From Chaetoderma sp. LZ-2023a (lineage: Eukaryota; Mollusca; Caudofoveata; Chaetodermatida; Chaetodermatidae): a stretch of 64,000 nt of DNA. The stretch spans positions 137,296,508 through 137,360,507 of the forward strand of contig CM067374.1 of assembly GCA_034401795.1 (NCBI GenBank). Direction: 5' to 3'. The notes below the pieces were generated by a model. It was not told the DNA's origin, made no database searches, and saw only the letters and a list, made by a program, of their open reading frames with translations. Position 1 is the first letter of the stretch; each line of letters opens with the position of its first letter. Shown here piece by piece: positions 13,801 through 20,642 of the stretch. A program made the translations under genes and the position numbers.

Positions 13801-14045
13801 TCCAGCATCTGTCCACTGAATATAATGCGCAGATCCTGAGCTGACAGCTTCTGCTTTGCAGATATGACATGTTTCACCTGAGCCACGGTCCACTCCGGCT
13901 GCACAGTAACGGGAAATGTATGGACACTGTCCAGTCTCACATAAACAACAAATTCATCATCACGCCGGTCTCCACCATCTAGGCCTTTTTGCATTATATG
14001 GGCAAACATCGGAACAAACAAGCCACAGTTTGTAACACTGTCCGA
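1717..14045 (-). CDS. PRKN: Parkin, RBR-type E3 ubiquitin ligase (gene span, 3' part outside window)
   Basis: Eight minus-strand exons in order give an N-terminal ubiquitin-like domain, a linker, RING0, RING1 and the first part of the IBR zinc domain. All exon joins have GT/AG borders and agreeing phases (0, 1, 0, 0, 2, 1, 0). In the known family parkin acts with PINK1 on damaged mitochondria, building ubiquitin chains through a RING-HECT hybrid mechanism. The PINK1 target serine (human Ser65) is present in EQSMLHAV. The zinc ligand pairs I could align in RING0, RING1 and IBR are all Cys or His as expected. The catalytic RING2 cysteine is not in the window. Introns range from about 0.7 kb to 4.4 kb and carry hairpin repeats. 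Identity rests on motif-by-motif comparison with human parkin from memory, supported by three identical exon lengths. Confidence 0.95.
1930..2137. repeat. Hairpin element, family 2
   Basis: The left arm contains 'tgtccatttgcaggctaag' and 'aaatttaccaatgaaatgac'; the right arm contains the complement ('gtaaattttcaaacatagtc', 'ggcaaatggacaatcctcaa'). It ends 'ccattgaaagtg' then TTAA. It sits in the parkin intron next to the IBR exon. Confidence 0.75.
2188..2465 (+). repeat. Interspersed repeat, one of three copies (also 6889-7330 and 7369-7745)
   Basis: The block starting 'gatgctaatctcat' with 'tgttgtattgcac', 'catatcattcatatcctgtc', 'gatcgacaccattttgtctc' and 'gtgtgtgatgtcatg' recurs at 6.9 and 7.4 kb. 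It leads directly into the family 1 hairpin core ('gaaactaatttgactggaag'). This copy stops inside the hairpin. Confidence 0.8.
2796..2863. repeat. Hairpin element, family 1 core
   Basis: Arms 'ctgttgaatattttgaaacg' ... and its complement ending 'caaaatattcaacag' pair over about 32 bp around a four-base loop. Flanking DNA ('tactatttaataaacatg') recurs, inverted, beside the copy at 16.1 kb, so the core belongs to a longer element. Confidence 0.85.
3009..3070 (-). CDS. PRKN: Parkin exon: end of RING1 (62 bp)
   Basis: This exon is too short to stand out as an ORF. Acceptor 'tttgtttatag' and donor CAG|GTTAGA bound exactly 62 bp, the length of human exon 8. It encodes [20 protein letters not shown] after a split Val codon; human has the HHF and GxEQ motifs at the same place. 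The first Cys is the last RING1 zinc ligand. It joins the next exon in phase 0 (EQ|YNRY). Confidence 0.93.
3877..4013 (-). CDS. PRKN: Parkin exon: core of RING1 (137 bp)
   Basis: Acceptor 'tttcttgcag' and donor CGG|GTAAGA give 137 bp, the length of human exon 7. Translation begins [19 protein letters not shown] and ends GYTLPCP; C-x3-H-x2-C-x2-C and the later LPC are RING1 zinc ligands. The exon starts by completing a split codon from the previous exon (phase 2) and ends with one base of the next (phase 1). The reverse reading of this stretch has no coding look. Confidence 0.95.
4287..4495. repeat. Hairpin element, family 4 (TTAA + CTGTCTCACTGCTGCAA)
   Basis: It begins at a TTAA (4287-4290) followed by CTGTCTCACTGCTGCAA. 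The centre holds 'tattttgaaaacaattcgac' and its complement. The right terminus is degenerate ('cgcagcagtcaattgg'). Confidence 0.7.
4660..4720. repeat. Degenerate hairpin element, family 1/4 core
   Basis: 'gaaaataatttgactgaagcagcaac' is followed by 'aactttcaatcaaatacatttcaaaatatt'; one arm is partly lost. Confidence 0.5.
4990..5700 (-). repeat. Dispersed repeat with gacagac/gatgg tracts and 'ggccaggtgagcta' end
   Basis: Two 'ggacggacagaca'-like tracts (near 5030 and 5630) flank text about 'aagatggccgctgaaccattt' and 'cccaatggttcttgagaag'. The end 'ctcatttggccattctggcc' then 'aggtgagcta' resembles tails of repeats I recall from molluscan genomes. A 153-codon ORF on the minus strand over it has no recognisable domain. 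Similar tails occur near 4068-4100 and 61008. Confidence 0.5.
6138..6201. repeat. Hairpin element, family 1 core
   Basis: Arms 'ctgttgaatattatgaaact' and 'attagtttcagattattcaa' pair around the loop 'ggagttcc'. It is followed by a stretch with 'cttaactaaacatgggcggg', related to DNA beside the copies at 2.9 and 15.9 kb. Confidence 0.75.
6889..7745 (+). repeat. Tandem duplication (~404 bp) of the 2.2-kb repeat, each with a family 1 hairpin
   Basis: The text from 'cattcccgtttctgtatcac' (about 6965) recurs from about 7369. Both copies contain the hairpin core (7113-7203 with loop 'tatggc'; 7519-7584 with a shortened centre), then 'cagcttacctgtatg', 'ggcacctctat' and 'cagccatcata'. The second copy has lost one side of the loop. 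Confidence 0.8.
8272..8420. repeat. Hairpin element, family 1, with outer arm
   Basis: The core 'ctgaatattttgaaattaat' pairs with 'aacttcaaaatattccacag'. The outer right arm 'cagaatttactttttcaggg' matches the copy at 17.7 kb and, inverted, the one at 62.05 kb. An upstream TTAACCCTTTCACCGATGAA (from 8209) looks like the left terminus. It lies beside the 146-bp parkin exon. Confidence 0.7.
8463..8608 (-). CDS. PRKN: Parkin exon: end of RING0, start of RING1 (146 bp)
   Basis: Acceptor 'tatttctgcag' and donor TT|GTAAGA. It begins [10 protein letters not shown] and ends [10 protein letters not shown] and PH are RING0 zinc ligands and the final C-x2-C opens RING1. Human exon 6 is 116 bp, so this exon is 30 bp longer; the ten extra residues sit around [14 protein letters not shown], between RING0 and RING1. 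Phase 2 at its end agrees with the next exon. Confidence 0.92.
8636..8790. repeat. Degenerate 15-bp tandem repeat
   Basis: About nine copies of 'gctaatgatgtgtcaccc' variants follow one another just upstream (gene sense) of the parkin RING0/RING1 exon. The open frame it gives on the minus strand (SLAGDT repeats) is a product of the 15-bp period. Confidence 0.8.
9365..9500. repeat. Hairpin element, family 2, partial
   Basis: 'atatccatttgcagaccaag', 'cactggaatgactgactggc' and a weak complementary arm. The outer right arm is missing. Confidence 0.55.
9616..9717 (-). CDS. PRKN: Parkin exon: middle of RING0 (102 bp)
   Basis: Acceptor 'ctttgtttag' and a consensus donor CCT|GTAAGT. The 34 codons begin [11 protein letters not shown], matching the GPSxWDDVL signature at the same exon border in human, and hold C-x4-C (QCQNKQC), two RING0 zinc ligands. 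Human exon 5 is 84 bp, so six residues are inserted near [11 protein letters not shown]. Phase 0 at both ends. Confidence 0.92.
9740..9968. repeat. Hairpin element, family 2, complete (TTAA ends)
   Basis: TTAA at 9740-9743 and 9965-9968 bound a long inverted repeat. The centre is 'ctggaatgactggctc...gagccagtcattcaa'; arms carry 'atatccatttgcagatcaaa' and 'caaatggatatttctcaaga'. It starts only 23 bp upstream of the parkin 102-bp exon acceptor, in the polypyrimidine side of the intron. Confidence 0.85.
10975..11165. repeat. Hairpin element, family 4
   Basis: TTAA (10975) then CTGTCTCGCTGATGAAA; arms 'ccagacaataatttcaatgg' and 'ccattgaaattattgtctgg' pair without mismatch, and a central 'tattttgaaaacaatttgaa' core pairs as well. 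The right TTAA has become TTCA. Confidence 0.85.
11277..11431 (-). CDS. PRKN: Parkin exon: start of RING0 (155 bp)
   Basis: Acceptor 'acactatag', donor AGG|GTAAGC. The core reads [20 protein letters not shown] then RCRDC; human has FYVYCKGPC and GKLRVQCSTC here. Two C-x2/3-C pairs are RING0 zinc ligands. It starts in phase 1, completing an Ala codon with the last G of the preceding exon. The first 16 or so residues ([17 protein letters not shown]) are linker and poorly conserved, so the exact acceptor could differ. Confidence 0.88.
11528..11731. repeat. Hairpin element, family 4, complete (TTAA ends)
   Basis: TTAA at 11528-11531 and 11728-11731. Right end 'ggttgcagcagtgagacag' is the complement of the family terminus. 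The core 'aaacaatttgactgaaagtt' pairs with 'aactttcagtcaaattgttt'. It lies in the intron between the linker and RING0 exons. Confidence 0.85.
12010..12142 (-). CDS. PRKN: Parkin exon: end of Ubl and linker (133 bp)
   Basis: Acceptor 'aattctgcag', donor TCAG|GTAGG. It begins [20 protein letters not shown]; the serine in EQSM aligns with human Ser65, the PINK1 phosphorylation site. The border before DCG equals the human Q57/N58 border. The linker part [12 protein letters not shown] resembles the human activating element around residues 100-110 (LSSSVLPGD). The human exon is 241 bp, so the linker is much shorter here. Confidence 0.9.
12525..12720. repeat. GATG microsatellite tracts in a repeated block
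   Basis: Runs of 'ggatggatgaatggatgg' alternate with 'tgatacatgcacac' and 'aagatacatccatgaacaa'; the block occurs about twice with a period near 110 bp. Confidence 0.75.
12795..13200 (+). repeat. Diverged ~120-bp tandem repeat
   Basis: 'catgatcatacatataaaaa' followed by 'gaaactatggcccagacaaa' and 'gtagactgtaatgttcagt' recurs near 12800, 12940 and 13095. It ends in a 'gacggacagacaaagcgggg' tail. Confidence 0.75.
13340..13770. repeat. Diverged family 2 hairpin sequences
   Basis: 'ctgttcatttgcacgacaag' ... 'cctacaaatggttatttctc' form the arms; 'gaatggctcaatgaatgagccagtcat' near 13424-13452 is a second palindromic centre. Probably two degenerate copies. Confidence 0.5.
13782..14045 (-). CDS. 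PRKN: Parkin exon: ubiquitin-like domain (264 bp)
   Basis: Acceptor 'tatatcttttag' at 14047-14046 and donor CAG|GTATG. The Ubl starts at [16 protein letters not shown] and runs to [17 protein letters not shown], matching the beta-grasp pattern of parkin Ubl (VRF..GFPVEV, LRVIFAGKEL). About 30 residues precede the Ubl in frame (from [18 protein letters not shown]), which human parkin lacks. Translation could start at either Met in [11 protein letters not shown] if the upstream exon is untranslated. Ubl identity is firm; the start is not. Confidence 0.88.
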
Positions 14046-14091
14046 CTAAAAGATATAATAAACAAGAATTCTGTGACATTAAATGTCTCAC

Positions 14092-14210
14092 CTGTCTCAG
14101 GTTTCTCACAGTGACCTGGACCTTTGATCGTGTGACCTCAATGGTATCATGCGGCTTCCTAACATTATATTCAAGTTTAGTTCCAATCATGCCAATAGGA
14201 TTAACCAATC
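14092..14210 (-). CDS. Putative exon upstream of the parkin Ubl exon (119 bp)
   Basis: The stretch lies between 'acatatatttcag' and CAG|GTGAGA and is open in the frame LVNPIGMIGTKLEYNVRKPH ... QVTVRNLRQ. Its end is phase 0 and so is the following parkin exon, only 46 bp away, which is very short for an intron. I do not recognise the protein sequence. It could be a 5' exon of parkin, the last exon of a gene read through into parkin, or a chance ORF. Confidence 0.35.
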
Positions 14211-14653
14211 CTGAAATATATGTGTAAACTAGAATCTGAAATCAATGGCAAGTCATCGCAAATCCCCACGCTTCCACCAACTTTGACGTTCTGCTCACTA
14301 ATGTAAATACCGTCTTGCACTCCGCAATCATATTGGTAACTCACATACATTTTTTTTTTATTGATTTCCATCAAACAGTTTCGGAGGAGATAGCCGGATG
14401 GACACACAGAGAGGCGACTGCAATATCCCCTCCGCTTTCTGCCAACTAGAAAGGGGATAAAGCTGCGATGTGTCAGTGACACATGTGTGTGAGCAAACAG
14501 AAAGGTGATTTGTAATGTACTACTTAGTTGGCAGCTATATTCGTTATACGGGATGATACCGGTAAACGTTTGGAGAATCATGCGCCGATTCCTATAGCAC
14601 AATAGTGTTGAAGTGGATGTATGTGAATCAGGCATGGGTGAAGACGTAATCGT

Positions 14654-14845
14654 TTAACATTTATATCAGCCAAAAACGGCTTCTGCCGTGGTCTTGAATC
14701 ATGTCCATTTGCAGACCAACAGAAGACTATGTTTGAAAATTTACCCTTGGAATAACTGGCTCGATAACCTAGTCAGTTATTCCAGTGGTAAATTTTCAAA
14801 AATGGACATTTTCTATGAAATTCTTTGAACAAATTTGAGGGTTAA
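14654..14845. repeat. Hairpin element, family 2, complete (TTAA ends)
   Basis: TTAA at 14654-14657 and 14842-14845. The centre 'ggaataactggctcgataac' pairs with 'tagtcagttattccag'. The right TTAA is shared with the next element. Confidence 0.85.
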
Positions 14846-15040
14846 CCCTTACCACTCTGATGTCAATATTCTGTGTCAATAGCAAAGAAACTGGTGTACA
14901 TTTTTCAACAATTTTGATGGAAGATGTTGCTGTCTATGACAGCACCATCTCCCACCAAATTTGTTGAAAAATTAACACCAGTTCATCTTTTAATTTAATT
15001 TGAAAATTTAAAGTTTTGACATCAGAGTGGTAAGGGTTAA
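14842..15040. repeat. Hairpin element, family 3, complete (TTAA ends)
   Basis: TTAA at 14842-14845 and 15037-15040; termini CCCTTACCACTCTGATGTCA and its exact complement. Inner arms 'aactggtgtacatttttcaa' pair with 'ttgaaaaattaacaccagtt'; the centre is 'gatgttgctgtctatgacagcaccatc'. Confidence 0.9.
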
Positions 15041-15490
15041 AGTGTTAAGCAGAACCCAGGGACTAGAAACCCCACCGATTTGCGACACTCTCCTAATCCC
15101 GCGAACTGACAGAAACTCTCCTAATCCTGCAATATGTTGCAGAGTAAGGGAACGAATGAGACCCACCAGACATCAGTGTGGTTGATGAAGATCAGACGAG
15201 CTGACAGAAACGTTCCAAGTGAGGTAATAAGTTAACTTCGAGTTATTTAAGAACGTCTAATGATGAATCCGGAGATAGGTAACATCATATATCTGGACCC
15301 AAGTCTATTACTATTTTTCCGGTTTCCGAGAAATATTCAGATTTTATCAGTAATCATAAAATCAAAGCACGGATGGTATGTACATGTATTTGCAAGAAAT
15401 ATTTTCAAGTAATGACTAGTTGGCTGGCTATAACTTATTAGAGTATAATATATCTATAATTATTTAGTAAGGTGGTGGATGCTGAGGATA
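15041..15490. other. No gene or repeat recognised
   Basis: Unique-looking DNA. A short internal duplication ('actctcctaatcccgcgaact' / 'actctcctaatcctgcaatat') lies at 15088-15140. Confidence 0.5.
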
Positions 15491-15492
15491 GA

Positions 15493-15913
15493 GGTAAATT
15501 CCAATAGAATCTCAATAAATTATGTGAATGATCCGATACCTGGTTGCTGAGGTTCAACATAAGCAAATGTACGACAATACACATTGCAAATGGCAACCCT
15601 GACCACACATATACCATGTCAGAAAATGGACAAGAAAGGGTAGTCACCGCAGAAAATGAGGAGAAAGACCTGGGAGTAACTTCTGACAGGCAACTATTGT
15701 TCAGAAATCATATAACTAATTGTGTGAATAAAGCCAACAAAGTCCTAGGTATAGTCTGAAGAACTTTCGACTACTTGGAGAAGGAAATGTTTCTGAAACT
15801 GTACATGGCTATGGTGAGACCACATCTGGCATACGCTAACGCAGTGTGGAGTCCAAGATTCAAGAAAGATATCATCAAAATAGAGAATGTCCAGAGACGA
15901 GCAATGAAATGGA
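15493..15913 (+). pseudogene. CR1-like reverse transcriptase fragment
   Basis: Reads W-less but typical post-catalytic RT text: LRFNISKCTTIHIANGN, EEKDLGVTSDRQLLFRNHI, then after an in-frame TGA RTFDYLEKEMFLKLYMAMVR and HLAYANAVWSPRFKKDI, ending IENVQRRAMKW. The catalytic core is upstream of the fragment and absent. It is cut at 15913/15914 by a repeat. Confidence 0.85.
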
Positions 15914-16230
15914 CCTTTCCATTTTTAGCTATGCCCCGCCCATCTCTAGCTACACTACGCCCACACCTCGATCGTGATGAGATCGATCGATCTCTGAACT
16001 CCCTGACTATTAATTTCCAGAAAACTACACAGGCAAGCTGTTGAATATTTTGAAACTAATTTGACTGAACAACAGAGCCCAGCCAAATTAGTTTCAAAAT
16101 ATTCAACAGCATGTTTATTAAATAGTAGAGACATACAATTTGTACAATGTATCAGACTATTAAGAGTTAAAGACGGGACGTATATATCACAAAAACGGCA
16201 ATCTCGCAAATTATTTCATTGTTTCGGCTT
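15914..16230 (+). repeat. Long form of family 1 element, inserted into or abutting the RT fragment
   Basis: Contains 'tagctatgccccgcccatct', then the hairpin core at 16038-16109 ('ctgttgaatattttgaaact' and complement), then 'gtttattaaatagtagagac'. The flanks match, inverted, the DNA at 2.76-2.99 kb and partly that at 6.25 kb. Confidence 0.7.
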
Positions 16231-16239
16231 CTAACACTC

Positions 16240-16603
16240 TGTACTATTTGACAGACGACTGCCGATTCACTCATTTTTATTGCGTTGTACTTGAACATGT
16301 TCAGAACCCGTATTGCTCAACAACCGCGAGATATTCCCGGCAATAGGCAGTTTTCTATTGCAAGACGAGACCGGGACCCAATCGAATTAGATTCTGGCAA
16401 GATTGGTGGAAACGCGAGATTCCGTTCGTAAACAAAAAGATTGCGGTCGGAAAAATTAGGATTGCCGATATTTTAATTTTCCATACATTTTCCATACCAG
16501 TTGGCCCAAAATTGGAATTTCCATACTTTTTCCAGCCCTGGAAAAGGCTTTCCTAATTTTCCATACTTTTTCCAGACTTCCATACATGCGTACGAACCCT
16601 GTA
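16240..16603 (+). mobile_element. 3' part of a hAT-like element related to the one at 20.6-22.25 kb
   Basis: 'catgttcagaacccgtattg' , 'ttaattttccatacattttc' and the end 'cttccatacatgcgtacgaaccctg' match the right part and terminus of the 22-kb element. The left half is missing and there is no coding part. Confidence 0.7.
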
Positions 16604-17080
16604 TATGTGATGTAATTGATTATGAGGTTAATAGTTGAGTAACTAAACATATTTTATCTGTAAATTAGGTAATTGGTGGATAAGTCCATGCTGTAATCAA
16701 TATGCTAATGATAATTCAACAACATGCACTTTAAATTCATTATTAACTTAATATACAGATGAAATATGTTCAGATAAAGAAGGTTTGGATAAAAAATGGC
16801 GTAACCAATTTGCGCAACCAATTGGTTACGCAAACTGACTTTGCGCAACCGAACAATTGATTACGCAGACCAGAAAACACGGGTCCCAAAAATGCGTCTC
16901 GCAAATATTTGAAATTTTGAGGGCTGTGATTCCTAACCGTGTATATAATGTTTTATGGTTACCCTTAGCTACCTCCATTCTGCATTTAATGCTATGTGGC
17001 AGTTGTCCTCCAGTCTCATTTGAACGCACCATTACAAGATTTCGCTTTGCAGATTAATTCATTGTAAGTAAATATGGCAG
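16604..17080. other. No gene recognised; short inverted text
   Basis: Contains 'gcgtaaccaatttgcgcaac' next to 'caattggttacgcaaactga' (16800-16850), a small imperfect inverted repeat. ORFs here overlap on both strands and show no domain. Confidence 0.4.
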
Positions 17081-17081
17081 C

Positions 17082-17202
17082 ATTCCACCACAAAACTCAG
17101 GGGGCCTTTTGTAGGAGATCAAGAATTATGTTACAAAGTTGTTTATCCTCTCTTACAAGAAGAGCCCTGAGTTTTGTTGTAGAATTCTGCCTATATAATG
17201 AT
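17082..17202. repeat. Hairpin element, separate family
   Basis: Arms 'gcagcattccaccacaaaac|tcaggg' and 'ccctgagttttgttgtagaa' pair around a 70-base centre. No related copy seen in the window. Confidence 0.6.
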
Positions 17203-17639
17203 TAATCATTTAATGATTCAATGAATTTGCAGTGTTTATGTGATCATTCAGCATGGTGAACTTGATTGTTGTAATAAGTGAAACAATATGAAGAAAGATA
17301 TCACTAAGTCACCTATTTTATTGGGAGATTTGTTCATGAGACAAACATTATACATTAGATTACATACATAATTATCATACAGTAATAGTTATTATTATTA
17401 ATATATTGACATATATATAAGCCGGATTTTTACTAGATTAGAAAAGAGTACCTTTGCCAGGCTTGTAAATCATTGACTGTTACTCTACATAGATTATAAC
17501 AAGCAGGGGTAGAAATAAGAATTTTGTTCTACATGCACAAAGTGCATCTAACATTTGGATTTTACCTGCACAGCAAAACATCTACATACACATAAATTAA
17601 TCCTTTCCCCTGACACCTATGTATCCTCTATAGCTCAGT

Positions 17640-17790
17640 TTCAACACAAGGAAAACTGTTAAATATTAGGCAGCAACGTCTTCCAGTCAAATTAATTTCA
17701 AAATATTCAACAGAATAAGTTTTATATCGTAAAGAATTTCCTTTTTTCAGGGATTTGTTGGTGAGAGGGTTAACATTATAGCTTATCAGG
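17640..17790. repeat. Half of a family 1 hairpin element with outer arm
   Basis: 'caacgtcttccagtcaaatt', 'aatttcaaaatattcaacag' and then 'ttttatatcgtaaagaattt', 'tttttcagggatttgttggt', ending GGTTAAC. The left arm is missing. The outer arm equals that of the copy at 8.4 kb. Confidence 0.65.
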
Positions 17791-17799
17791 CAGAAATGT

Positions 17800-18500
17800 G
17801 CATGCCCCTGTGCACCCAGTATTACAAATTTACCTACACCAGTCATTTTTTACCTGCATTGTGCATGTAAAAGGGCCTTGTCAAATTACATGTATCTGTA
17901 AAGTAATAATGTATAGTATAATGTACAATGATTTACAACACTTTCAAAATTAATCTTTTCTAATATAGTAAAAGCCCTTGAGATTTTCATTGGATAACAA
18001 TAAGTAGTCTAATTAAAGAGAGGGCAGAGTTGCACCACTTGACTTCTATAATGGCAAAAAAGATTCAATAAAAACTGAACTTTTAATCATGATTATCTAT
18101 TAATAAATGTATTTAAAATGGCAATGAAAAGTTCATTTTCTGCAAAGAAACAATTTGCTGAAAATTGACATTTACCAGAACAGCAGAGTAATTTTTGAAA
18201 AATTATTAAACTGTTAGAAGAAAGTAACAAAATTGACCCTAAAATGCTGCAGAAGCCATCTCCGATCATCTATGGAGAACAATTTTCTGGGGCCCTAGGC
18301 GGGCCGCAAACCCTCAGCCTGGGTTAGTATGTCAGGCACTCATTCAAGCCTGGATAGAACCCTGAGCTAGGGTTTTGATGTTTATCAGAGTTTATGAGAT
18401 TGTTGAAAAAACAGGTTTGTAACTTTCCTAGCTGGTTTGAAAAAAGATGTCCATCTTGGCGCATGCGCACCCATAATCATAACCCATAGTCCACACAGGG
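17800..18500. other. No gene recognised
   Basis: AT-rich DNA without a domain-bearing ORF or a repeat that recurs in the window. Confidence 0.5.
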
Positions 18501-18506
18501 ACTACC

Positions 18507-18560
18507 ATGGACTCGCTATGCTCAGCCACTACTGGCAGTGGCTTAGCATAGCGAGTCCAT
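18507..18560. repeat. Compact hairpin: 24-bp arms, 6-base loop
   Basis: Arms 18507-18530 ('atggactcgctatgctcagc...') and 18537-18560 pair at 23 of 24 positions; loop 'actggc'. No second copy in the window. Could be the centre of a degraded hairpin element or a small folded RNA. Confidence 0.7.
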
Positions 18561-18715
18561 CGCAGTCAACGTATGGAGAAGCACACCCACTGATTTTCCA
18601 TATAGTAAACCTAAGAGAGGGCTTACAATCAAGATATAGACACATCCTATGACATTTGTGGTTTTTCAAATGCAATTATTTTAATGGATGAAATCATGAA
18701 CTTGAAAAAAAATTA

Positions 18716-18835
18716 CCACAGCCTCCACAAGTCAGCATGCAAACAAATGCTAGGCGCAACAGGGTGTAACCATGAGTGTAGGCGGCACACCGCCGCTGAT
18801 GCAGGGAACACCCATCTGCACCACAGCATTTCCAC
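18716..18835 (+). repeat. Repeat shared, inverted, with 55930-56052
   Basis: 'gcctccacaagtcagcatgc', 'caaatgctaggcgcaacagg', 'aggcggcacaccgccgctga' match the minus strand at 56 kb with few differences. In both places the tail of a CR1-like element follows downstream, so this is probably part of the same retroelement. Confidence 0.8.
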
Positions 18836-18847
18836 AAATCAGTGTTA

Positions 18848-19065
18848 GCCCTAACTGCCGCTCCGATGTCAAGATTTTAAATTTTCATATTAAATTAAAA
18901 GATGATCTGTTGTTAATTTTTCAGTAAAGTTGGTGGAGGATGTTGCTGTCATAGACACATCAACATCATCAACGGAGCAGTTGAGAAATGTACACCAGCT
19001 TCTTTGTTATTTACACAGCAAAATATAGAATATTGACATCGGAGTTTGTGATAAGACTAAGAGTT
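18848..19065. repeat. Hairpin element, family 3
   Basis: 'aactgccgctccgatgtcaa' at the left pairs with 'ttgacatcggagtttgtgat' at the right; inner arms include 'ggtggaggatgttgctgtca'. It separates the 18.7-kb repeat from the CR1-like tail that is contiguous with it at 56 kb. Confidence 0.75.
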
Positions 19066-19066
19066 A

Positions 19067-19232
19067 AACTCCAAATCTAACGGTTTCGAGGAGACGTAAT
19101 CAAACAACAACACTCAAATCATTCAAGAACAAACTAGATATCAAAGAACTATTGAATTGGACTGAGGAAGCCATACTACAACAAAAACATTGAGGCTATA
19201 ACAAGCCAATGGCTTATGATGATGATGATAAT
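19067..19232 (+). pseudogene. CR1-like 3' end: RT C-terminus and (GAT)n tail
   Basis: Contains 'tcaagaacaaactagatatc' (FKNKLDI), the usual end motif of these RTs, then 'ataacaagccaatggcttat' and a (GAT)n tail. The same end lies on the minus strand at 55712-55900. Confidence 0.7.
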
Positions 19233-19971
19233 GATATCATCAGCGGGATCTACATAGACGAAGATCCACGTTAAAAATTCTGTCGCCGCAAAATCTGATC
19301 AAAAATACATTTATATATCCTAAGACAATAATTCATACTTGTTTTAGACAGTATTTAGCATTATTACTTTGATTATTTTGTGTACACTGCGAAAATCGTT
19401 GAATCGACGGGTTAAATAGGGCTTTTTCTTAGTTGTCACCCCGTTCCGTGATTTGTTTACTGTAGCAACGGTAGATAGTCAGTTCTACCTGGCACATTCC
19501 TGCCAAAATAATCAATTTTCAATTGTATTGTAAACTTGAGAGAATCAAAATGTGCATAAAATAGTTTAAAATATGAGATTATTGTCCATATAAATCATTT
19601 TAAAAAAAGAGAAAAAAGCATGTTCTGTGCATTTGACTTTAGGATAAAATATTAACCAAAATTATTTGAATCAGTTTAAAATGCGATAATGATTTCCATA
19701 CATACTATAGCAATAATTGGTTATAGTTACAGTGTGTTGACATATACTTAAAGCTGAACACACACCGTAAACTTTTATGAATTGTTTCCCGTTTTTAGGT
19801 CTGCTGCATTGATCGTCAAGCGACATTGCATCATTATAATAGTATGCCAGAATAGATATAGTTAATTCAACAAATCAAAATCATTTGCAAATACACATAC
19901 ACATTTAAAAATAAATATAGAAATAAATAATAGAAATTAACTCTCAACTCAACTAACCAGTAGGAGTCTCT
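19233..19971. other. No gene recognised; may include the 5' UTR of the next element
   Basis: AT-rich. No ORF above 60 codons with a domain. The boundary of the CR1-like element that starts coding at 20008 could not be located. Confidence 0.4.
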
Positions 19972-20642
19972 TTGTTCTGTGGCGTCTTGCACTTTAGACA
20001 CTCAGAAATGACTGCATGTAATGACTGTGGTAAATCACACCATACTGCTAAAAATAGACATTGTGATTATTTTCTTTGTGATGCCTGCTTCTATGTTAGA
20101 TTTCCGCAGTATAGACCTAAGAGCACACCAGTAGGACAGAAGGTTCCCAAAGAAACAACCATAACAAGCAAAAAATGTATTTCTATTCTGCCATCTCCTC
20201 CGCCAAGCGATCCAGTGACACGAAGCGAGAATCTAACCTCCTGTATTACTAACACAACCTCTATCCAAACTAATGATTCAGTAACAAATAGCAATAAGTC
20301 TCCTACCCTAATCTCACTCTCAGCAGCACTGAGCACTATGACCATCAGTCAAGTAGATAAAACCAGCCAAGTAAGCCCCCCTAGTACCATTCTAACAGCA
20401 GCTGACATACACAATGATGCTCCAGTTAAATCTGCCTCCATAAATGCCAGTGACGTTAAACAGTTTGAAAACACACCTGAAAATGCCACCGAGAATAAAA
20501 CATCTGAAACCGCCCCAGCAAATGGTTGTAGGTGTGGAAACCCTAATAACAATTATATGATACTATGCTATGATTGCAGAAATTGGACACACTATACATG
20601 CACACACTTGCCAATCTACATGCTCTCAGCATTAGCTATACC

